Counted from the first letter of the stretch, positions 16,537 to 26,588 are shown. The stretch: DNA of 45,179 nucleotides from an uncultured Oscillospiraceae bacterium (GCA_947629245.1 CANRDC010000011.1:1-45179); one strand, 5' to 3'. Notes: generated by a model from the sequence alone, not told the origin. Made by a program: numbers and translations.

Positions 16537-17451
16537 TCAACGGATGTGCTCTACCTCGGGCCGGAAGATCAGTCCCTGGGCCATCCCCTTCAGAAGCGTC
16601 CCCAGCCGCCGCAGACGGTGGTCCTTCGCCTGGGTCAGTATCCACCACAGACTGCGCCCGCAGCGGGCCAGATACCACAGCACGCCCCGCAGGCCCTCCC
16701 GGCGGTAGGTATAGCTCTCGTTGCGGAACGAGATCCTGTACCGGTCCAGCCGCTCCAGCGCGTCCGTGGCCACATTGCTGCCGCCGTTGTTCGCCATGGC
16801 ATGCACCGCCTGGCTCCGCCCCGCCATGAAGCACGGGCGCCTGCCCCGGACCGCGATGCGGCGGGTGTACTCGATGTCGTCGCCCCAGATGAAGTATTCC
16901 CGGATGGGCAGACCGAAGGCGCGCACCGTCTCCGCCGGGAGCAGCAGCGACACGAACGTGGCCTGCTCCACCTGAAGCACGCCGTACTTCAAAAGCTCCG
17001 TATAGCGGTAGTATTTCCGGCTCACCTTCTGCCGGTTCATCACGCACTCATGCCCGTCCGTCCACAGCACCGCGCTGGATATGAAGCCGTACTGCCCCGG
17101 TCCGCCCAGGAGCCCGTCCGCCTCCAGCAGCTTTTCCAGCGCGTCGGCCGCCGGTCGGCAGTCGTCGTCCATGATCCACACATAGTCCCAGCCGTCCTCC
17201 ACGGCCCAGCGCATGCCGCAGTTGAAGCCGCCCGCGCCGCCCGTGTTCGACCCCAGGGTCCGATACCGGACGCGGGGCTCCGCCGCCGCCAGAGACTCCA
17301 GCCATTGGGCCGTGCCGTCCGTGGAGGCGTTGTCCACCACCAGCACGCCGCAGGCCGCGCTCTGGGCCAGCAGGCTCGCCACGCAGTCCTTCAAAAGCGC
17401 CAGACGGTCCCGTGTCACCACCACCGCCGCCACTTTTTTCTCTCTATCCAT
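16537..17451 (-). CDS. Family 2 glycosyltransferase (galactofuranosyl/rhamnosyltransferase-like)
   Basis: 304 residues from ATG 17451, overlapping the preceding stop by 8 bases; upstream in-frame sequence is a shadow. GT-A motifs: AAVVVTRDRLALL (7-19), VVDNASTDGT (37-46), NTGGAGGFNCGMRWA (about 67), WIMDDDC (DxD, about 92) and EYFIWGDDIEYTRRI (about 200). The NTGGAGGF and WGDDIEY signatures resemble GlfT1-like galactofuranosyl- and rhamnosyltransferases (family knowledge), interesting beside the UDP-galactopyranose mutase remnant. It acts on lipid-linked intermediates at the inner face. The donor sugar is not proven. Confidence 0.88.
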   Translation of the reverse strand: MDREKKVAAVVVTRDRLALLKDCVASLLAQSAACGVLVVDNASTDGTAQWLESLAAAEPRVRYRTLGSNTGGAGGFNCGMRWAVEDGWDYVWIMDDDCRPAADALEKLLEADGLLGGPGQYGFISSAVLWTDGHECVMNRQKVSRKYYRYTELLKYGVLQVEQATFVSLLLPAETVRAFGLPIREYFIWGDDIEYTRRIAVRGRRPCFMAGRSQAVHAMANNGGSNVATDALERLDRYRISFRNESYTYRREGLRGVLWYLARCGRSLWWILTQAKDHRLRRLGTLLKGMAQGLIFRPEVEHIR

Positions 17452-18202
17452 GTCCCCTCGCAAACTTCCGCCGCAGAAACGCCGCGATCTTCCGCGGCCA
17501 GTGCTGGCTCTCCATATTGACCAGCGGCGCCTCCCGGTACGGGACACGCTCCGCCTCCAGCCACACGTCCAGCAGCCGCTCCGCCACGAAGCCGAACACC
17601 CGCCGGTCATACTCGTCATAGCCGGAAACGTCGATCCGGCGCTCCAGCTCGAACAGCACGCCGAAAAGCCACTGGCAGTACCGGTCCAGCACCTCCCGCC
17701 GCATGATGAGCATGTTCCACCGGTGGCCCCAGGTCCGGGCCATCACCCGGTCGAACGCCTCCGCCCAGGCAGGGTCCCGCTCGGCCAGTATCCGCCGGAC
17801 CTGGTCCATGTCCTGCCCGTTGTGGGCGTGGGCGTACTGGCTGGCGTTCGTCTCGATATAGTACCGCCGGGGCTTCGGCACCACGACGGCCGTCTTTTCC
17901 AGAAGCCGCCGGGCCTGCTCGCCCGTCAGGACGCGCTCCCAGCGGGGGCCTGTCCGCCGACCGGCGAAATACCGCCGGTAATGGCACAGCCCCACCGCGT
18001 CCGCGTCCAGATTCTTCCACGCCCAGTAAAGGCATGTCAATTCACAGTATCCGGCGTTTTTTGCGCTGATATTCTCCCCCGTGTCGTCCGGCTGCCAGCC
18101 AAGGGGCTCATGCAGCGCCCGACCGGCCTGCACCGGCAGATACGCGCCGTCCTCCGGCATCCGATAGGGCTTGTGCGCGGCTACCACGATCTGTACCTTC
18201 AT
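17444..18202 (-). CDS. DUF4422-type glycosyltransferase
   Basis: 252 residues, ATG 18202 with GGGAGAGGG upstream. It begins with KVQIVVAAHKPY and has DDTGENISAKNAGYCELT, YWAWKN and VGLCHYRRYF motifs (about 38-80), then HAHNGQDMD and YDRRVFGFVAERL, all typical of the DUF4422 glycosyltransferases found in capsule and polysaccharide clusters of Clostridia and Bacteroidetes. It is the first gene of the minus-strand polymer operon, read from the promoter at 18370-18398 through a leader of about 160 bases. Confidence 0.87.
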   Translation of the reverse strand: MKVQIVVAAHKPYRMPEDGAYLPVQAGRALHEPLGWQPDDTGENISAKNAGYCELTCLYWAWKNLDADAVGLCHYRRYFAGRRTGPRWERVLTGEQARRLLEKTAVVVPKPRRYYIETNASQYAHAHNGQDMDQVRRILAERDPAWAEAFDRVMARTWGHRWNMLIMRREVLDRYCQWLFGVLFELERRIDVSGYDEYDRRVFGFVAERLLDVWLEAERVPYREAPLVNMESQHWPRKIAAFLRRKFARGHG

Positions 18203-18240
18203 CCGACCCTCTCCCGGCGCCTCCCGACCGGCTCGCACGG

Positions 18241-18292
18241 GCAGTCCTTATTCGGGACAACCCATACGCGCACGAATCCCGCTCCGGACTGC
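18241..18292 (-). other. Hairpin in the polymer-operon leader
   Basis: The roughly 160-base untranslated leader (about 18203-18362) contains an inverted repeat gcagtcc (18241-18247) / ggactgc (18286-18292) enclosing a GC-rich loop. No T-tract and no recognised riboswitch motif. It may only influence stability. Confidence 0.35.
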
Positions 18293-18369
18293 TCCTTCCC
18301 GCGCATACCGCGCCGCGCCTGGAGCCATCTGGGGCGAAAATTCCAAATATGGTCAGGATTGCAGGCCCA

Positions 18370-18398
18370 ATCATATCACAGCATCCCGCATTTTGCAA
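18370..18398 (-). promoter_or_regulatory. Promoter of the surface-polymer operon
   Basis: On the minus strand TTGCAA (18393-18398), 17-base spacer, TATGAT (18370-18375). It lies about 65 bases from the divergent ATP synthase promoter. Confidence 0.75.
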
Positions 18399-18415
18399 CA
18401 TTTTGTGTGGTCTTT

Positions 18416-18435
18416 CCGGAACTAGCCGGAACTAG
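18416..18435. repeat. Tandem 10-bp duplication between divergent promoters
   Basis: CCGGAACTAG occurs twice in direct succession (18416-18425 and 18426-18435), centred between the polymer-operon promoter and the atp promoter. With a 10-base period, both copies face the same side of the helix, as expected for a protein-binding site. Confidence 0.7.
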
Positions 18436-18462
18436 TATCCCGCTTTTTCCATGGCGCGCCGC

Positions 18463-18491
18463 TTGTAAATGACCGGCAGGAGTGCTATAAT
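18463..18491 (+). promoter_or_regulatory. Promoter of the ATP synthase operon
   Basis: TTGTAA (18463-18468), 17-base spacer, TATAAT (18486-18491), with extended -10 TGC directly before. It is placed about 30 bases before the first atp gene. Confidence 0.8.
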
Positions 18492-18522
18492 GGGGCCTTA
18501 AAGAAACTGGTCGAAGGTGGTC

Positions 18523-18841
18523 ATGATGCACAGCAACATATTCGGCGGGGCTCTGGCCTTCGCCGCGGGCTTCGGTCTGGCCGCGGCCGGCTACCTGTTC
18601 AGCCGCCATGTGCTGAGGACGAAGCCCGAGCGGTACGCCCTGTCCCAGACGCTGAAGCAGATCGTACAGGTCCTGTTTCTGGTGGCGCTGTTCGTCGTGG
18701 GCGGCTATACGCCCTGGGACAGGACGTGGCTCGTGGTCGGCGGCGTTGTCGGTATCACCCTGCCCATGATCTGGTTCACATACAGGCTCGTCAAATTCAA
18801 CGACTCTCTGCACACCGAAAGCGAAAAGGAGGACTCCGGCA

Positions 18842-18849
<8 letters not shown>
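18523..18849 (+). CDS. AtpI-like small membrane protein of the ATP synthase operon
   Basis: 108 residues from ATG 18523 (ATG 18526 is equally possible; GAAGGTGG lies just before). Three hydrophobic segments and a central basic TKPERYALSQTLKQ loop. Its position as first gene before atpB, its size and its hydrophobicity fit AtpI, which helps c-ring assembly or Mg2+ supply. Sequence motifs alone are weak. Its stop overlaps the atpB start by 8 bases. Confidence 0.7.
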
Positions 18850-19775
<926 letters not shown>

Positions 19776-19785
19776 TCGCGGCGCC

Positions 19786-20202
19786 ATGACGATACAGGTA
19801 TCGGTCCTCATCTGGACCGTGATATGCTTTTTGCTGCTGATGGCGATACTGCACTTTCTGCTGTTCAAGCCGGTGCTCCAGATGATGGACAGGCGCCGGG
19901 AGCATATCCGCAGCGCCAAGGCCAAAAAGGCGCAATACGCGCGCATGGCGGAGGAATACGCCGCCGTGCTGGAAAAAAGCCGCGCCGACCGTCTGGCCCA
20001 GCAGCAGAAGGAGCTGAAGTCCGAGTTGGAGCGGCTCCGGGCCGACAACCGGACCCTTCTGGCGACGGCGAACGAGACCAGGCTCCGCAAGGTGGACGAA
20101 TACAGCGTAAAGGCGGAGGCAGACTGCGCCCGGCTGCTCACGCTCTTGAGCGAGCAGGCGGACGAGCTTGCCGTGTCCTTCGCTCAGAGCCTGACAAAGT
20201 GA
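19786..20202 (+). CDS. atpF: F-type ATP synthase subunit b (short)
   Basis: 138 residues: one N-terminal membrane span (5-28, LIWTVICFLLLMAILHFLLF) with the typical FKPVLQMMDRR turn, then a charged helix (35-130) predicted to form the right-handed coiled-coil stalk. It is about 20 residues shorter than usual b (about 156-165). The next gene starts with another b-like anchor, so the peripheral stalk may be a b/b' heterodimer. Gap to the next start is 7 bases. Confidence 0.9.
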   Translation: MTIQVSVLIWTVICFLLLMAILHFLLFKPVLQMMDRRREHIRSAKAKKAQYARMAEEYAAVLEKSRADRLAQQQKELKSELERLRADNRTLLATANETRLRKVDEYSVKAEADCARLLTLLSEQADELAVSFAQSLTK

Positions 20203-20209
20203 CAAAGAC

Positions 20210-22447
20210 ATGAAGATACAATATGTTATCATCAACTTTCTGATCCTGGCGGGTCTGCTGGTCCTGGTCGGCCGGAAGATGGTCAAGCGCATCTTCTCCG
20301 ACCGCCGGGCCCGGATACTCCGGGAACTGGACGAGGTGGACGAAATCGAGCGCGCCGCCCCGCCGGAAAAGCCGGACCCGGACCGGGCCGCCATGGGCGA
20401 CGAGAGCCTCACCGCGGCCGGAGAGTCGGCCCGCGCCAACCTGGCCCAGGAGCAGGCGCTGGCGGAATCCGGTGTGGCCCAGATGGAGGCCTTCGGCGAG
20501 CGGGAATGCCGGGAGATACACCGGATCATGATCCAGAAGACGAAGCGCAAGTTCTTCCAGGTCATGAAGGAAAACGTCGCCAGGACCTTCTCCCAGGAGC
20601 CCTATCTCAGCCGGATGCGGGCGAAAGAGGCCGCCCAGGTGGACGAGATCCTGAGCCGGATCGAGCTGACGCCGGGCGACATGGCCTATCTGCGCTATCA
20701 CGGGGTGCTGTACGTCACCCTCACCTCCACGTACAAGCTGGACCCGGCCCTGGTGAAGAAGGTGGACGAGGCCACCACGGCGCTGCTGGACATGGTGGGC
20801 GGCAGGACCTCTCTGTGGGTGCTGGAGGACCCGTCGCTGATCGGCGGGCTGCGGCTTCGCATCGGCGACACGGTCTACGACTGCACGGTGGCGGAGGAAC
20901 TGTACCACTTTGAAAAGAGCATCAGCCGGGCCCCCGTGACCAGCGAGGAGATCGTAGGCGCGGTGCTGGAGGAATTCACCCAGAAGGCCCAGACCACCGA
21001 GCCCAAGCTGCACATCTATCAGCTGGGCAGGGTCCTGCAGATCTCCGACGGCATCTGCTGGATGGACGGCCTCATCGACATCATGTACGGCGAGGTCGTG
21101 GAGTTCGACTGCGGCGAGCGGGGCATGGTGCTGGACATCCAGCCCCAGCGGGTGGGCTGCGTGGTGTTCGGGGAGTATGAGACCATCGAGAGCGGCAGCA
21201 AGGTCCGCCGGGTGGGACGCATCGCCTCCGTGCCGGTGGGCGACGCCCTGCTGGGCCGGGTGGTGAACCCCATCGGCGACCCCATCGACGGGGAGGGCTA
21301 TATCTACGCCACGGAAAAGCGCCCCGTGGAATGCCGGGCCCCCGGCATCCTGGACAGGGCCGCCGTGACGAAGCCCCTGCACACCGGCCTGAAGGCCATC
21401 GACTCCCTGGTGCCCATCGGCCGGGGCCAGCGGGAGCTCATCATCGGCGACCGGCAGACCGGCAAGACCTCCATCGCCCTGGACGCCATCATCAACCAGA
21501 AGGGCAAGGACACGGTGTGCATCTATGTGGCCATCGGCCAGAAGGACACCACCATCGCCGAGATCCGCATGCGTCTGGCCCAGTACGGGGCCATGGAATA
21601 CACCACCATCGTGGCGGCCACCGCCTCCGACTCCGCCGCCATCCAGTACATGGCCCCCTTCGCGGGCACGGCCATGGCGGAATACTTCATGTACGCGGGC
21701 AGGGACGTGCTCATCATCTACGACGACCTGTCCAAGCACGCGGTGGCGTACCGGGAGCTGTCGCTGCTGCTGCACCGGCCCTCGGGCCGGGAGGCGTATC
21801 CCGGCGACATCTTCTATCTCCACTCCCGGCTGCTGGAGCGCTCCGCCCACCTGTCCGAGGAGCTGGGCGGCGGCTCCATCACCGCGCTTCCCATCATCGA
21901 GACCCAGGCCGGGGACATCTCGGCCTATATCCCCACCAACGTGATCTCCATCACGGACGGCCAGATCTTTCTGGAGAGCGAGCTGTTCCACGAGGGCCAG
22001 CGGCCCGCCATCAACGTGGGCCTGTCGGTGTCCCGGGTGGGCGGCGCGGCTCAGACGAAGCTGATGAAGCAGATGTCGGCGAGCCTGCGCACCAAGCTGG
22101 CCCAGTACCGGGAGCTGGCGGACTTCACCCAGCTGGGCACCGACGTGGACGAGGACACCCGGCGGACTCTGGACGCCGGAGCCCACCTGATGGAGGCGCT
22201 GAAGCAGGGCCGGTTCCATCCCCTGGAGGACTGGCAGCAGGCGCTGCTGCTGTTCGCCGTGTCGGAGGGCTGCGCCGACGGCGTGGCGCTGGAGGATATG
22301 GAGACGTTTGAAAAGGAGCTGTTCGCATTCTTCGAGAAGAACTGCGGCGCCCTCGCGGACGGGCTCAAGACCGGCAAAAAGCAGACCCCGGAGCAGCTCG
22401 CGGACATTCGGACCGCGTTGGGCGAGTACAAAAAGAGCATCGCGTGA
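20210..22447 (+). CDS. atpA: Fusion reading frame: b'-like anchor + delta C-terminal domain + ATP synthase alpha
   Basis: 745 residues in one frame (alpha alone is about 500). Residues 1-22 form a membrane anchor; 25-150 a charged helix like subunit b. Residues 160-237 match the delta/OSCP C-terminal domain (YVTLTSTYKLD; DPSLIGGLRLRIGDTVYDCTV). Residues 243-745 are a full alpha subunit: TSEEIVGAVLEEF start, Walker A GDRQTGKTS (413-421), QKDTTIAEI, SVSRVGGAAQTK. The delta six-helix N-terminal bundle is not recognisable. Codon 243 is GTG (20936) inside cccccGTGAcc. Removing one C from the C5 run at 20931-20935 would end a b'-delta gene at TGA 20937-20939, overlapping an alpha start as GTGA. So this is either a real fusion, a frameshift, or a one-base sequence error. 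No separate atpH exists in the operon. Confidence 0.85.
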   Translation: MKIQYVIINFLILAGLLVLVGRKMVKRIFSDRRARILRELDEVDEIERAAPPEKPDPDRAAMGDESLTAAGESARANLAQEQALAESGVAQMEAFGERECREIHRIMIQKTKRKFFQVMKENVARTFSQEPYLSRMRAKEAAQVDEILSRIELTPGDMAYLRYHGVLYVTLTSTYKLDPALVKKVDEATTALLDMVGGRTSLWVLEDPSLIGGLRLRIGDTVYDCTVAEELYHFEKSISRAPVTSEEIVGAVLEEFTQKAQTTEPKLHIYQLGRVLQISDGICWMDGLIDIMYGEVVEFDCGERGMVLDIQPQRVGCVVFGEYETIESGSKVRRVGRIASVPVGDALLGRVVNPIGDPIDGEGYIYATEKRPVECRAPGILDRAAVTKPLHTGLKAIDSLVPIGRGQRELIIGDRQTGKTSIALDAIINQKGKDTVCIYVAIGQKDTTIAEIRMRLAQYGAMEYTTIVAATASDSAAIQYMAPFAGTAMAEYFMYAGRDVLIIYDDLSKHAVAYRELSLLLHRPSGREAYPGDIFYLHSRLLERSAHLSEELGGGSITALPIIETQAGDISAYIPTNVISITDGQIFLESELFHEGQRPAINVGLSVSRVGGAAQTKLMKQMSASLRTKLAQYRELADFTQLGTDVDEDTRRTLDAGAHLMEALKQGRFHPLEDWQQALLLFAVSEGCADGVALEDMETFEKELFAFFEKNCGALADGLKTGKKQTPEQLADIRTALGEYKKSIA

Positions 22448-22465
22448 TTTGGGGATGGAGCGATC

Positions 22466-23302
22466 ATGCCGTCGATTCAAAGTCTGAAAAAACAGCTTCG
22501 GGGCGTTCTCTCGACCCAGAAGCTCACCAAGGCCATGAAGACCGTCTCCGCCGCGAAATTCTCCCGGCTGAACGGCGCCTACGGCAAGTACGCCGAGTAT
22601 GGCCGCCAGTGCAAGGCTGTATTCGACCGGTTCCAGGAGGGCTTTCTGGACGCTGTCCCCGCCGGGGACAGCGCCGCGCCGCCGCTTTATGTGGTGCTGA
22701 CCGCCAACAAGGGACTTTGCGGCAGCTTCAACACAGAGGTGCTGAAATTCGCCCAGGAGGAGCTCGACCGTCAGAAGGACTATGTGCTGCTGGCCTGCGG
22801 GAAAAAGGCCGTCCGCTTTTTCACGGGCAGGGGCGTCCCGCTGGCGGGCGAGTACGTTTTGCACGACGAGCCGTCCTATGAGCAGAGCTGCCAGGTGCTG
22901 GACGAGCTGCTGCGCCTGCGCATGACCGGGCGGGCCTGCGGCGTATACGTGATCTATCCGAAGTACGTCAACATGCTGACCCAGACGCCCGCGATGTGCG
23001 AGCTGTTCCCGCCCGCCGGGCAGGGGCGGGACGCCCCGGACGACGGCGCCATCCTCTGCGAGCCGGACCGGGACACGTTCATAGCGAGAAACGCCCGGGA
23101 GGTGTTTCGGGCGATATTTTACGAGCTGGTGCTGGAGGCGGCCCTGGGAGCCCAGGCGGCCACGCTGATGACCATGCGGGCGGCCTATGACGCCGCCACG
23201 GAATACAGCGCCCAGCTGGAGGGCCAGATCAGCCGCAAACGGCAGAGCGCCGTCACCGCGGACGTGATCGAGACCTCCTCCGGCGGCTGGGACGCGACCT
23301 GA
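22466..23302 (+). CDS. atpG: F-type ATP synthase subunit gamma
   Basis: 278 residues, ATG 22466 with GGATGGAG upstream. N-terminal helix PSIQSLKKQLRGVLSTQKLT followed by KAMKTVSAAKF, then LTANKGLCGSFN (about 79-90) and a C-terminal MTMRAAYDAATEYSAQ helix; both coiled-coil helices of the rotor shaft are present. It connects the c-ring to the catalytic head. An uncommon hydrophilic ending (SSGGWDAT) follows the last helix. It is otherwise ordinary. Confidence 0.95.
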   Translation: MPSIQSLKKQLRGVLSTQKLTKAMKTVSAAKFSRLNGAYGKYAEYGRQCKAVFDRFQEGFLDAVPAGDSAAPPLYVVLTANKGLCGSFNTEVLKFAQEELDRQKDYVLLACGKKAVRFFTGRGVPLAGEYVLHDEPSYEQSCQVLDELLRLRMTGRACGVYVIYPKYVNMLTQTPAMCELFPPAGQGRDAPDDGAILCEPDRDTFIARNAREVFRAIFYELVLEAALGAQAATLMTMRAAYDAATEYSAQLEGQISRKRQSAVTADVIETSSGGWDAT

Positions 23303-23323
23303 GGAGCAAGACCGACATTTGAC

Positions 23324-23344
23324 CCGGACGGCCCGGCCGTCCGG
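23324..23344 (+). other. Intercistronic hairpin before atpD
   Basis: ccggacgg (23324-23331) and ccgtccgg (23337-23344) form an 8-bp GC hairpin in the 56-base gap, ending just before the GGAGGG ribosome site of atpD. No T-tract. It may set relative expression of the beta subunit, needed at three copies per gamma. Confidence 0.5.
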
Positions 23345-23355
23345 CGGAGGGATAA

Positions 23356-24747
<1,392 letters not shown>

Positions 24748-24748
24748 T

Positions 24749-25033
24749 ATGGGGTCGCTGACAGTGAAGATCGTGACCGCCCGGGGCTCTCAGGACCCGG
24801 TCCGGTGCAACAGCGTCCATCTGACGCTGTGCGACGACGCCAAAGGCCTGGGCGGCGGCAGCTACGGCGTCCGTCCCGGCCACGCCAAGGCGCTTTTTGC
24901 CCTGGCCGACGGCCCGGTACAGGCCCTTTCCGCCGGAAAGACCGTTCTGGCGGGCCGGTGCTGCGGGGGCTTCGCCGCCGTGGAGCAAAACACGGTGACC
25001 ATCGTCACGGAGCGGTTCGAGCCCGCAGTATAA
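24749..25033 (+). CDS. atpC: F-type ATP synthase subunit epsilon lacking the C-terminal helical domain
   Basis: 94 residues from ATG 24749. Only the N-terminal beta-sandwich is present (LTVKIVTARG ... GVRPGHAKALFALADG ... NTVTIVTERFE); usual epsilon is about 130-140 residues with two C-terminal helices that can inhibit ATP hydrolysis. Here the protein ends (EPAV) directly after the sandwich, and no frameshifted remainder is evident in the 33 bases before the hydrogenase. It should still join gamma to the c-ring but cannot give the classical helix-based inhibition. The loop HLTLCDDAKGLGGGSYGVRPGH departs from the usual EGxxGxxPGH pattern. Confidence 0.85.
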   Translation: MGSLTVKIVTARGSQDPVRCNSVHLTLCDDAKGLGGGSYGVRPGHAKALFALADGPVQALSAGKTVLAGRCCGGFAAVEQNTVTIVTERFEPAV

Positions 25034-25066
25034 CAGCCCCGCCCGGAGAACAGGAGGAATGAAAAT

Positions 25067-26524
25067 ATGGTGACCAACGACGCCGCCATCGCGCGGATCA
25101 AACACGAGGTGGTGCAGGAGGTGGCAAGGCTCGCTTGGGAGGGCAGGCTGGACCAGGAGCGGGACCAGATCCCCTACCGGATCATCCCCGGCCCCCAGGC
25201 CCATTTCCGCTGCTGCATCTATAAAGAACGGGAGATCATCCGCCAGCGGGTGCGTCTGGCCGAGGGGAAAAGCCCCGCCGGACAGCGCTCGGACAATATG
25301 GTCCAGGTCATCAACGCGGCCTGCGAGGAGTGTCCCATCGCGTCGTATATCGTGACGGACAACTGCCGCAAGTGCGTGGGCAAGGCCTGCCAGAATTCCT
25401 GTCAGTTCGGCGCCATCTCCATGGGCCCCAACCGGTCCTACATAGACCCCAACAAGTGCCGGGAGTGCGGCAAGTGCGCCCAGGCCTGCCCCTACAACGC
25501 CATCGCCCACCTGGAGCGGCCCTGCAAAAAGGTCTGCCCCGTGGACGCCATCACCTACGATGAGTACGGCATCTGCGTCATCGACGAGAACAAGTGCATC
25601 CGCTGCGGCGCCTGCATCCACAGCTGCCCCTTCGGCGCCATCGGCACCAAGACGTCGGTGGTGGACATCATCAACGCCATCAAGTCGGGCAAGCGGGTGG
25701 TGGCCATGCTGGCCCCCGCCACGGAGGGCCAGTTCGGCCCGGACATCACCATGTCCAGTTGGCGGACCGCGCTGAAAAAGACCGGCTTTGCCGACATGGT
25801 GGAGGTGGGTCTGGGGGGCGACCTGACCGCCGCCGCCGAGGCCAGGGAATGGGCCGAGGCTTACAAGCAGGGAAAGAAGATGACCACCTCCTGCTGCCCC
25901 GCCTTCGTGAACATGATCGAGATGCACTATCCCGCCCTGAAGGAGAACATGTCCACCACCGTGAGCCCCATGTGCGGCGTGAGCCGGTATCTGAAGCGGC
26001 AGGACCCGGACACCGTCACCGTGTTCGTGGGCCCCTGCATCGCGAAAAAGAGCGAGATCAACCTCCACGACATCGAGGGCAACGCGGACTACGTCCTGAC
26101 CTACGGGGAGATCCGCTCGCTGATGTACGGCAAGGGCGTCGAGCTGGAGCCGGAGGAGAATAGCGCCCAGCAGAGCAGCGTATACGGCAAGCGCTTCGGC
26201 AACGGCGGCGGCGTGGCCGCGGCGGTGGTCCGGTGCTTCGAGGAGATGGGCGAGGACATCCATCCCGAGGTGATGAAGTGCAACGGCGCGGCGGAGTGCA
26301 AGAAGGCTTTGCTGCTGCTGAAGGCCGGGAGGCTCCCGGCGGATTTCATCGAGGGCATGGTCTGCGAGGGCGGCTGCGTGGGCGGCCCCAGCAAGAACAT
26401 GACCGTGGCCGAAGCAAAGAAGTTCCGGGACGACATGATCGGCAAGGCCGACGGCCGGGGCGTGCTGGAGAACCTGAAGGCCATGGGCGCGGACACGGTG
26501 CCCATGCACCGGACGCGGACATGA
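25067..26524 (+). CDS. [FeFe] hydrogenase, group-B-like monomer
   Basis: 485 residues, ATG 25067 behind AGGAGGA. Cysteine-rich N-terminal half: CEECP (86-90) and CRKCVGKACQNSC (100-112), then ferredoxin-type clusters CRECGKCAQACP (131-142), CKKVCP (153-158) and CIRCGACIHSCP (177-188). H-cluster motifs: L1 TSCCPAF (274-280), L2 GPCIAKK (322-328), L3 MVCEGGCVGGP (431-441). L1 with Phe instead of Trp, L2 with GPC rather than MPC, and the short L3 point to group B (family knowledge) rather than the common group A. It should evolve or oxidise H2 with ferredoxin in the cytosol. It lies 33 bases after epsilon with no terminator between, so it may be read from the atp promoter. No HydE/F/G maturases are in the window. 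Confidence 0.9.
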   Translation: MVTNDAAIARIKHEVVQEVARLAWEGRLDQERDQIPYRIIPGPQAHFRCCIYKEREIIRQRVRLAEGKSPAGQRSDNMVQVINAACEECPIASYIVTDNCRKCVGKACQNSCQFGAISMGPNRSYIDPNKCRECGKCAQACPYNAIAHLERPCKKVCPVDAITYDEYGICVIDENKCIRCGACIHSCPFGAIGTKTSVVDIINAIKSGKRVVAMLAPATEGQFGPDITMSSWRTALKKTGFADMVEVGLGGDLTAAAEAREWAEAYKQGKKMTTSCCPAFVNMIEMHYPALKENMSTTVSPMCGVSRYLKRQDPDTVTVFVGPCIAKKSEINLHDIEGNADYVLTYGEIRSLMYGKGVELEPEENSAQQSSVYGKRFGNGGGVAAAVVRCFEEMGEDIHPEVMKCNGAAECKKALLLLKAGRLPADFIEGMVCEGGCVGGPSKNMTVAEAKKFRDDMIGKADGRGVLENLKAMGADTVPMHRTRT

Positions 26525-26545
26525 GCGCCGTCCGATAGCGGATAT

Positions 26546-26588
26546 GGCAAGGAGCGCCCCCGTCCAATGGACGGGGGCGCTCCTTGCC
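26546..26588 (+). terminator. Long perfect hairpin after the atp-hydrogenase operon
   Basis: 20-bp perfect arms ggcaaggagcgcccccgtcc (26546-26565) and its complement (26569-26588) with a 3-base loop, 21 bases after the hydrogenase stop. There is no T-run, so it is either a Rho-type/partial terminator or a 3'-end stabiliser. Confidence 0.7.

Noticed and set aside
20138-22864. 908-codon open frame on the minus strand
   Set aside because: Antisense to the atp genes; no domain, and the plus-strand alpha subunit is unmistakable.
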